This document shows, one piece after another, positions 58,205-64,000 of a stretch of DNA of 64,000 nucleotides. Every line of letters begins with the position of its first letter. Position 1 is the stretch's first letter. Made by a program: the position numbers and the translations under genes. The notes below the pieces were generated by a model. The model saw only the letters and a list, made by a program, of their open reading frames with translations, was not told the DNA's origin and did no database searches. This DNA comes from Enterobacter sp. RIT418 (GTDB lineage: Bacteria > Pseudomonadota > Gammaproteobacteria > Enterobacterales > Enterobacteriaceae): the NCBI RefSeq assembly GCF_003057745.1, contig NZ_QBJD02000009.1, forward strand, positions 152,063 through 216,062, written 5' to 3'.

Positions 58205-58589
58205 GGACGATAACGGAAAAACGCAGTACGTGGTTATTCCTTATCACGAATACTTCCGCATGTGCTTGCAGATGGCTGAGATCGACGACGAAACCGACGA
58301 CGATCTGGAGGATATTGAGGTCGAACACGATAGTCTGGATGACGTTGAATTGCCAGGTGAGGTGTGCAGCATTATGACCTGGCAGAACGTCAGCCTGCAG
58401 GCCGCGTGGCGTATCCATTGCGGGTTATCACAGCAGGAGGTCGCGGAGAAACTCGGCATCACCCAGTCCGCCGTGTCGCAGCTTGAAGCCCTCGACTCCC
58501 GCCCGCAAAAGCGCACCCGCGAAAAGCTGGCGGCCATTTACGGCTGTAAGCAGGAGCAAATCAGCCTCTATTTACCGAAAGAGGGTTAA
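58185..58589 (+). CDS. Two-part HTH antitoxin paired with the RelE-type toxin
   Basis: This 134-residue acidic protein carries an N-terminal segment ([13 protein letters not shown], 15-27) like Phd-type antitoxins and an acidic linker (32-56, with ten or more Asp/Glu). A C-terminal XRE helix-turn-helix follows (81-101, [21 protein letters not shown]). It overlaps the toxin gene by 20 bases and has GAGGAG upstream. Toxin-first order is like the HigBA class. It probably autoregulates the pair. Confidence 0.85.
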   Translation: MAVQLIKDDNGKTQYVVIPYHEYFRMCLQMAEIDDETDDDLEDIEVEHDSLDDVELPGEVCSIMTWQNVSLQAAWRIHCGLSQQEVAEKLGITQSAVSQLEALDSRPQKRTREKLAAIYGCKQEQISLYLPKEG

Positions 58590-58783
58590 CAGCACTTCGC
58601 GCCGCCCTTGCCGCCGTAGCGCGCCTCCTGGCGTTCGCGGAAAAATTCTTCGTAGGTCATCGGCGTCTGGTCCGGGTGGGTAACGCGCATATGCTCGACG
58701 TAGTTGTCGTAGTCCGGCACGCCGATCATCATTTTGGCGGCCTGGCCCAGGTACTTACCTGCTTTGGAAAGGGTGTCGAACAT
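58586..58783 (-). CDS. ybdD: Small protein YbdD (YbdD/YjiX family)
   Basis: This 65-residue cytoplasmic protein ends in a Gly/Lys/Cys-rich tail ([10 protein letters not shown]). It belongs to the DUF466 family, always found with CstA/BtsT-type transporters and thought to assist them. It matches E. coli YbdD in length. It follows cstA on the same strand after a REP-like repeat, and its 3' end overlaps the convergent antitoxin by four bases. Confidence 0.93.
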   Translation of the reverse strand: MFDTLSKAGKYLGQAAKMMIGVPDYDNYVEHMRVTHPDQTPMTYEEFFRERQEARYGGKGGAKCC

Positions 58784-58802
58784 AGGTCGTTTCTCGTTTG
58801 TG

Positions 58803-58842
58803 TCCCCCTAACCCTACCCCTCTCCCCAAAGGGGAGAGGGAA
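58803..58842. repeat. REP-like palindrome between cstA and ybdD
   Basis: CCCTACCCCTCTCCCC AAA GGGGAGAGGGAAC, the same core as the copy after lnt at 3.8 kb. It lies inside the cstA-ybdD transcription unit, where REP stems usually shield the upstream message from 3' exonucleases. Confidence 0.75.
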
Positions 58843-58874
58843 CTTATAACACTGGGATGAGGGGTTTGGTTATG

Positions 58875-60980
58875 TTAATGCGCCCCTTTGGCCTGGGTCA
58901 CAATCTCGTTCAGGTTTTCCGGCATCGGCTCATACGGCGTCTCTTTCGCCGTCGGTTTGTCGACTTTCAACGCCGCCAGCGCGGTCTTCAGAGAATACAA
59001 CGCCAGCACCACAACCACCACCATAAAGAAGATGGTTAACCCGGCATCCAGTCGGTTGTTGAACACCAGCTGCGACAGCTGGGATTCTGTGTACTGCGCC
59101 GGGATCTTGCCGCTGTCGATCATCGCCTGGAACTTGTTGGCAATTGCCAGGAAGCCGACCTTATTATCCGGGCTAAACGCCTTTTGCCAGCCCGCAGTCA
59201 GGGTACAGATCAGCAGCCACGCGGTTGGCACCAGCGCCACCCACGCGTAGCGCTGGCGCTTCATCTTGAACAGCACCACCGCGCAGAGCATCAGCGCCAT
59301 GCCCGCCAGCATCTGGTTGGCGATGCCGAACAGCGGCCACAGGGTGTTGATGCCGCCCAGCGGGTCGACAACGCCCTGATGCAGGAAGTAACCCCACGCC
59401 AGCACGCACAGCGCCGTCGCCAGCAGGTTCGCCGGGAGCGAATCGGTGCGCTTCAGGTTGGGCGAAATTACCCCCAGCAGATCCTGGAGCATAAAGCGCG
59501 CCGCGCGCGTGCCCGCGTCCACCGCCGTCAGGATGAACAGCGCTTCAAACAGGATGGCGAAGTGATACCAGAACGACACGTCCATCAGCCCGCCGAGCGC
59601 GCCGTGCAGAATGTAGGCCATCCCCACCGCCAGCGTCGGCGCGCCGCCCGCGCGGGAGATGATCGACTGCTCGCCCACTTCGTTCGCAATGTGCGTTAGC
59701 GTTTCAGGGGTAATGGCAAAGCCCCAGCCGCTCACCACCTGCGCGGCAGATGCCACCACGTCAACGGTTCCGGCAGGCGCCAGCACCGCCATCGGGCTGT
59801 TCATCGCGAAGTAGACGCCCGGGTCGATAATGCAGGCGGAGACCAGCGCCATAATCGCCACGAAGGACTCCATCAGCATGCCGCCGTAGCCGATCAGGCA
59901 GGCCTGATTTTCATTCGCCAGCATCTTCGGCGTGGTGCCCGAGGCAATCAGCGCGTGGAAGCCGGAGACCGCCCCGCAGGCAATGGTGATAAACAGGAAC
60001 GGGAACAGGTTGCCGGTCCAGACCGGGCCGGTGCCGTCAATGAACTTGGTCAGCGCGGGCATGGTCAGCGTCGGGCGCATAATCAGAATGCCGATCGCCA
60101 GCCCGACGATAGTGCCGATTTTCAGGAAGGTCGAGAGGTAGTCACGCGGGGCCAGGAGCAGCCACACGGGCAGTACGGCGGCGACGAAGCCGTAGCCCAC
60201 CAGCATCCACGTCAGCTGTACGCCGGTAAAGTCAAACCACGGCGCCCAGGTCGGACTTTCCGCTACCCAGCCACCGGAGATGATCGCGAACACCAGGAAG
60301 ACCAGGCCGATGACGGACACTTCGCCAATGCGGCCCGGGCGCAGATAGCGAATGTAGATCCCCATAAACAGCGCCAGCGGAATGGTAAAGGCCACGGTGT
60401 AGGTACCCCACGGGCTGTGGGTCAGCGCTTTCACGACGATCATCGCCAGCACCGCGAGGATGATCACCATGATCATAAAGGTCGCCACCAGCGCGATCAC
60501 GCCCGCGGTCGCCCCCATCTCCTCTTTCACCAGCTCGCCGAGAGAACGCCCGTCGCGGCGGGTGGAGACGAACAGCACCATAAAGTCCTGCACCGCCCCC
60601 GCCAGCACCACGCCCGCCAGGATCCAGATCATCCCCGGCAGATACCCCATCTGCGCCGCCAGCACCGGTCCCACCAGCGGGCCCGCGCCGGCGATGGCCG
60701 CAAAATGGTGACCGAACAGCACTTTTTTATCCGTCGGCACGTAGTCCAGCCCGTCGTTATGGCGCACGGCAGGCGTCATGCGCGTCGCGTCAACGCCCAG
60801 GACGTTCTTCGCGATATAGCGGCCGTAAAAACGATACGCGATCAGATATATACAGACCGAGGCGACTACAATCCACAGCGCGTTAATCTGTTCGCCCCGG
60901 TTAAGGGCGATATAGCCCAGGGCAAAGGCTCCCACAACGGAGAGCCCTGCCCATAAAAGGTATTTCCCTGAGTTGTTCAT
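58875..60980 (-). CDS. cstA: Carbon-starvation pyruvate/peptide transporter CstA
   Basis: This 701-residue inner-membrane protein has about sixteen to eighteen helices and is the same length as E. coli CstA. CstA was found as a starvation-induced, CRP-dependent protein helping peptide use, and is also a constitutive pyruvate importer. The long N-terminal conserved region (HHFAAIAGAGPLVGPVLAAQMGYLPG) and the C-terminal tail ending AKGAH are typical. It is divergent from the yjiHG-peptidase operon, which may share its physiology. Confidence 0.96.
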   Translation of the reverse strand: MNNSGKYLLWAGLSVVGAFALGYIALNRGEQINALWIVVASVCIYLIAYRFYGRYIAKNVLGVDATRMTPAVRHNDGLDYVPTDKKVLFGHHFAAIAGAGPLVGPVLAAQMGYLPGMIWILAGVVLAGAVQDFMVLFVSTRRDGRSLGELVKEEMGATAGVIALVATFMIMVIILAVLAMIVVKALTHSPWGTYTVAFTIPLALFMGIYIRYLRPGRIGEVSVIGLVFLVFAIISGGWVAESPTWAPWFDFTGVQLTWMLVGYGFVAAVLPVWLLLAPRDYLSTFLKIGTIVGLAIGILIMRPTLTMPALTKFIDGTGPVWTGNLFPFLFITIACGAVSGFHALIASGTTPKMLANENQACLIGYGGMLMESFVAIMALVSACIIDPGVYFAMNSPMAVLAPAGTVDVVASAAQVVSGWGFAITPETLTHIANEVGEQSIISRAGGAPTLAVGMAYILHGALGGLMDVSFWYHFAILFEALFILTAVDAGTRAARFMLQDLLGVISPNLKRTDSLPANLLATALCVLAWGYFLHQGVVDPLGGINTLWPLFGIANQMLAGMALMLCAVVLFKMKRQRYAWVALVPTAWLLICTLTAGWQKAFSPDNKVGFLAIANKFQAMIDSGKIPAQYTESQLSQLVFNNRLDAGLTIFFMVVVVVLALYSLKTALAALKVDKPTAKETPYEPMPENLNEIVTQAKGAH

Positions 60981-61259
60981 AGTTGTTGTCCGTTGTAGTG
61001 GAACAGTGAGATGTTACATTTTGTTTCTAGAACAACCGCTAAAATTTAACAACCTTGAAACGCAATAATGCGTGGTCAAACCAGACATTTACACCACAGT
61101 GTTAAGCCGATCACTTTCGCTCTTCCCCCGCGCCGTCGCCGGTCACATTTTTGTCTTTTTCATCCCGTGACGCCGTTACGAAATGATTTGCATCATCTTT
61201 TTTGGGCAAAACATCGCCAGAATGAGCCTGCGCACCCGCGCATTTACAAGGAAAAGGAT
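60981..61259. promoter_or_regulatory. Divergent cstA / yjiH control region
   Basis: This 279-base spacer must hold both promoters. No convincing CRP box or -35/-10 pair was found by eye. AAGGAAAAGG immediately precedes the yjiH ATG. A frame open from 61068 into yjiH is Arg/His-rich and unlike the family, so it is not taken as coding. Confidence 0.4.
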
Positions 61260-61973
61260 ATGAAAAGTTCAGAACCTCAGGAGTATAAGGTCGGGCCCGG
61301 CGCGTACTTTGCGCTGGCTTTCGCAGCCGTTTTCTTCTCCGGCCTGCTGGGCGGAAAAGAGTGGTACGGCGTGTTTGATTTCACCACCCTCAACGGCGCG
61401 TTCGGCAAGGTGGTCAGCAAGGCCAGCCTCGACGACGGCGCGTTAACCACCGCAACCAGCGCCTTTCGCGGCGCGGGCGGCAGCGGCGCAATGGACGGAT
61501 TTCTGTTCGCGCTCGGGCTGATCCCGGCGGTTATGTTTGCGCTCGGCATGATCAACGTGCTGGAGCACTACGGCGCGCTGCGTGCGGCGCGCAAGCTATT
61601 AACCCCGCTGCTGCGCCCGCTGCTGGGCATTCCCGGCACCGCCGGCCTGGCGCTGATCGGCAGCCTGCAAAGCACCGACGTTGGCGCGTCGCTCACGCGC
61701 AGCCTGGCCGACGAAGGGCAGATTAGCGAAACGGAAAAAGACGTCTTCGCCATGTTCCAGTTTTCGGCTGGCGCAATGATCACCAACTTCTTCTCGTCGG
61801 GGGCGATCCTCTTTACCCTCGTCGCCGCTGACGGCACCGCGGCGGTTCCGGCCTCAATAGGCGGCTGCATCGCCGTGATGTTTATTATGAAAATCGTTGG
61901 CGCAAACCTGCTGCGCCTGATCCTGACGTTTACTGGAAAATCCGCCGCCGTGAAGCAAGGAGAAGCCGCATGA
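61260..61973 (+). CDS. yjiH: YjiH-like inner-membrane protein (nucleoside-recognition/Gate domain)
   Basis: This 237-residue integral membrane protein with about five helices contains the Gate-domain segment IPGTAGLALIGSLQSTDVGASLTRSLADEGQIS near residues 125-160. Gate-domain proteins occur in nucleoside transporters and spore-maturation proteins, and always as pairs such as YjiH-YjiG. The transported solute is unknown. The stop overlaps the yjiG ATG, so both halves are probably made together. Confidence 0.85.
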   Translation: MKSSEPQEYKVGPGAYFALAFAAVFFSGLLGGKEWYGVFDFTTLNGAFGKVVSKASLDDGALTTATSAFRGAGGSGAMDGFLFALGLIPAVMFALGMINVLEHYGALRAARKLLTPLLRPLLGIPGTAGLALIGSLQSTDVGASLTRSLADEGQISETEKDVFAMFQFSAGAMITNFFSSGAILFTLVAADGTAAVPASIGGCIAVMFIMKIVGANLLRLILTFTGKSAAVKQGEAA

Positions 61974-62434
61974 GTGCGCCACAATCGAACCCCGTTATTA
62001 CCGATGTCTTCGTTGAGGGCGCACGCAAGGGCTGGGGCATCGCCACCAGCAGCACCCTGCCCAACGTGGTGATGGCGTTTATCATCATCAAGGCGCTGGA
62101 AATCACCGGCGCGCTGAAAGGGCTCGGCATGATCTTCGCGCCGCTGATGGGGCTGTTTGGCCTGCCGGGCGAAGCGGCCGCCGTGCTGATTGGCGGCTGG
62201 ATGTCGATGGGCGGCGGCATCGGCGTGGCGATTGGCCTGTTTGATAAAGGCATTCTGACCGGGGAACACTTAGCCATTCTCGCCCCGGCGATCTATCTGA
62301 TGGGCTCGCAGGTGCAGTACCTGGGCCGTATCCTCGGCGTGATCGGCACCCGCGCCAAACGCATTCCGCTGATGATCGCCCTTTCGGTCATCAACGCCTT
62401 CCTTGCCATGCTGCTGATGCGCATCATTCTCTGA
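61970..62434 (+). CDS. yjiG: YjiG-like inner-membrane protein (SpmB-like)
   Basis: This 154-residue membrane protein with about four helices is the second half of the Gate-domain pair. The conserved FGLPGEAAAVLIGGWMSMGGG segment (about residues 62-82) resembles SpmB. In K-12 the pair is followed by isoaspartyl dipeptidase (iadA); here an M20 peptidase follows by 13 bases. This supports import or export of a dipeptide-like or N-acyl amino acid substrate, which is inference. Confidence 0.85.
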   Translation: MSAPQSNPVITDVFVEGARKGWGIATSSTLPNVVMAFIIIKALEITGALKGLGMIFAPLMGLFGLPGEAAAVLIGGWMSMGGGIGVAIGLFDKGILTGEHLAILAPAIYLMGSQVQYLGRILGVIGTRAKRIPLMIALSVINAFLAMLLMRIIL

Positions 62435-62447
62435 ACAGGACGTAACC

Positions 62448-63560
62448 ATGAATCTTGACCACTATATTGAAGAGCTTAAAACCCTGGTGAACGTGGACTG
62501 CGGCACCCAGACCATCGACGGCGTCGCCACCGTGGCGGGCATCATGCAGGCGCTCTGGCAGCGCGAGGGCTGGCACGCCGAGCAGATCGATTTTGGCGAG
62601 AAGGTTGGCCCCGGCGTGTTCGTCAGCAACAGGCCAAAGGCCGAGCGGTTCGACGTGCTGCTGGTTGGCCATCTTGATACCGTATTTGCCCCGGGCACCG
62701 TGGCCGAACGGCCAATGAGCGAAGACGATACCCGCCTGTACGGCCCCGGCGTGTCCGATATGAAAAGCGGGCTGCTGAACATCCTGTGGGCGATGCGCGA
62801 GCTGGACGCCGCCGATAAGGATCGGCTGGCGATTGCGGTCGCGATGAACCCGGACGAAGAGACCGGATCGGTTTACTCCCACGCGTGGATCGGCGAGCTG
62901 GCTAAGCGCTCGCGCCGCGTGCTGGTGTGCGAAGCGGCGCGCGCCGACGGCTCGCTGGTCAAAGCGCGTAAAGGCATGGCGGGCTACCACCTCACCTTCA
63001 GCGGCGTGGCGGCGCACGCGGGCAACGATCCGGAAAAAGGCCGCTCGGCGATTACCGCGCTGGCGCACGCCGTGACCGCCATTAACGCGCTGACCGACTG
63101 GGATCGCGGCACCACGCTGAACGTCGGGGTCATCCGCGGCGGCAGCGCGGCCAACGTGGTGGCGGACAGCGCCTTTGCCGAGCTCGACGTGCGCTTCTGG
63201 GAGAACGACGAATACGAGCGGGTGAATCAGGCGCTGGGCGCGCTGTGCGAAAAAGGCTTTTTAGAGGGCGTAACCACCTCGCTGAAGCGCGTCAACCACA
63301 AGCCGGCAATGGCGGCGAGTGAAGCCACGCAGCAGCTGATGCAGCTCGTCGAGCAGGCGGGTAAAGAAGAAGGGATCGCCATCACCTGGCAGGCGGTCGG
63401 CGGCGGCAGCGACGCTAACCACACCGCCGCGCTCGGCATTCCGACCCTCGACGGCCTGGGGCCGATTGGCGCGGGCTTCCACAGCCCGGCGGAGTGGCTG
63501 GATAAGGCGTCGATTGAACCGCGGATTCGGTTGCTAAAACGGATTGTGTCGATGCTGTAA
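62448..63560 (+). CDS. M20-family metallopeptidase (glutamate carboxypeptidase-like)
   Basis: This 370-residue cytoplasmic di-zinc peptidase resembles carboxypeptidase G2. Zinc ligands and catalytic residues are His75 (GHLDT), Asp104 (GVSDMKSG), Glu137/Glu138 (DEETGS), Glu162 (CEAARADG) and His345 (GFHSPAEW); a lid domain lies between about 175 and 290. No signal peptide is present. Likely substrates are C-terminal glutamate-containing peptides or N-acyl amino acids. It is the last gene of the yjiHG operon and is closed by a hairpin. Confidence 0.88.
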   Translation: MNLDHYIEELKTLVNVDCGTQTIDGVATVAGIMQALWQREGWHAEQIDFGEKVGPGVFVSNRPKAERFDVLLVGHLDTVFAPGTVAERPMSEDDTRLYGPGVSDMKSGLLNILWAMRELDAADKDRLAIAVAMNPDEETGSVYSHAWIGELAKRSRRVLVCEAARADGSLVKARKGMAGYHLTFSGVAAHAGNDPEKGRSAITALAHAVTAINALTDWDRGTTLNVGVIRGGSAANVVADSAFAELDVRFWENDEYERVNQALGALCEKGFLEGVTTSLKRVNHKPAMAASEATQQLMQLVEQAGKEEGIAITWQAVGGGSDANHTAALGIPTLDGLGPIGAGFHSPAEWLDKASIEPRIRLLKRIVSML

Positions 63561-63565
63561 TAAAT

Positions 63566-63594
63566 ATCACCGGGCCTTAACATGGCCCGGTGAT
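63566..63594 (+). terminator. Hairpin after the M20 peptidase
   Basis: Perfect 11-base stem ATCACCGGGCC / GGCCCGGTGAT, 7-base loop, then an AT-rich stretch with a weak T-tract. Confidence 0.7.
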
Positions 63595-63701
63595 CATTTA
63601 ATAAACAACGGTAAATACTTTACATGTTAAATTATTACTCTTCCCCTACAAAAATACCGGCATAAGGTAAAGATATTGAGGGACAATGTACTTATACATA
63701 G

Positions 63702-64000
63702 CTATAATTTCTTATACTCACGGCTAATGAGTGTTTTCTTCTCATCAAAGTTTAAAATCAGCATTAAAGAATTGTTATAACTTACAGGAACAACAGCATA
63801 AATCGCCATCCCCTTTGTTTTTGAAAAATATAGCCATCGATTTTCATCATTATAATTTATTGGGGCAGTAGGGGCTCCAAGAATTAATAAGACATCCTTT
63901 TTCGTGGTTTTCCCAGGGACTAATTTTTTAAGTAATTCCTCTTTAGAGTACTTACTAACATTTCCTTCTTGAGTACGATCGATATTACCAACACATCCAT
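63702..64000 (-). CDS. BamE/OmlA-like lipoprotein, 3' part only (5' end outside window)
   Basis: An open frame enters from the right edge and runs to TAG at 63702-63704, giving 99 visible codons. The first readable residues are GCVGNIDRTQEGN, a plausible lipidation cysteine just inside the edge. These are followed by a BamE/SmpA-type signature (KKLVPGKTTKKDVLLILGAPT, then a WLYFS strand and hydrophobic strands ending LNFDEKKTLISREYKKL). The DNA is strikingly AT-rich beside the GC-rich peptidase gene, suggesting acquisition. It has no start codon within the window and so is easily missed. Confidence 0.7.
   Translation of the reverse strand, partial: GCVGNIDRTQEGNVSKYSKEELLKKLVPGKTTKKDVLLILGAPTAPINYNDENRWLYFSKTKGMAIYAVVPVSYNNSLMLILNFDEKKTLISREYKKL

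Noticed and set aside
59955..60956. Plus-strand frame of 333 codons opposite cstA
   Set aside because: The translation is dominated by Gln, Arg, His and Gly with no hydrophobic core; cstA on the other strand is full length and conserved.
61068..61259. 64-codon N-terminal extension of YjiH
   Set aside because: Arg/His/Pro-rich, unlike the family, and the internal ATG has AAGGAAAAGG directly upstream.

Overview
The window is chromosomal DNA from a member of the Enterobacteriaceae. Most genes match Escherichia coli K-12 genes in length, active-site positions and order. The methionine salvage genes and a CusA-type efflux operon suggest an Enterobacter, Lelliottia, Klebsiella or Cronobacter type genome rather than E. 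coli; the exact genus cannot be settled from this sequence alone. I see no rRNA, tRNA, CRISPR array, insertion sequence or prophage.

Layout, in the reverse of K-12 order. (1) 1-9.0 kb: ybeZ-ybeY-ybeX-lnt, the glutamate/aspartate ABC transporter gltIJKL with the SroC small RNA in its first gap, rihA and ybeL. (2) 9.2-24.5 kb: leuS-lptE-holA-nadD, rsfS-rlmH-mrdA-mrdB-rlpA, dacA, ybeD, lipB, ybeF, lipA, tatE. This housekeeping block covers translation quality control, the LPS export lipoprotein, NAD, the cell-elongation murein machinery and lipoic acid. The cobC gene that K-12 carries between nadD and rsfS is absent. (3) 24.6-27.1 kb: ybeM, crcB, an unlisted 28-codon membrane ORF, cspE and pagP.

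(4) 27.2-33.6 kb is accessory: a monovalent-copper/silver efflux operon (CusF-, CusC-, CusB-, CusA-like) led by a small Cys/His/Met-rich secreted protein, sitting between pagP and dcuC. (5) 33.9-40.4 kb: dcuC with an FNR-like site, rna, two added genes (flavin reductase-like and haloperoxidase-like hydrolase), rnk with an attenuator-like leader, a 29-codon membrane ORF, ybdR and uspG. (6) 40.5-44.7 kb: a molybdopterin oxidoreductase operon (TorD-type chaperone, DmsA-like, four-cluster ferredoxin, DmsC-like anchor), inserted between uspG and ahpF.

(7) 44.8-50.8 kb: ahpF, ahpC, a 660-base gap where K-12 has dsbG, which here holds a promoter-terminator pair that looks like an unannotated small RNA, then ybdO, ybdN and ybdM. 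(8) 50.8-56.8 kb: ybdL, mtnB, mtnC, mtnD, a SRPBCC protein, mtnA and mtnK. These encode every step from methylthioribose back to methionine, and both divergent promoters carry MetJ boxes. (9) 57-64 kb: a short-chain dehydrogenase, a RelE-type toxin with an HTH antitoxin, ybdD, cstA, yjiH, yjiG, an M20 carboxypeptidase, and at the right edge the 3' part of an AT-rich BamE-like lipoprotein gene running off the window.

At least five copies of a REP-like palindrome (CCCTCTCCC / GGGAGAGGG core) lie at gene ends along the window.
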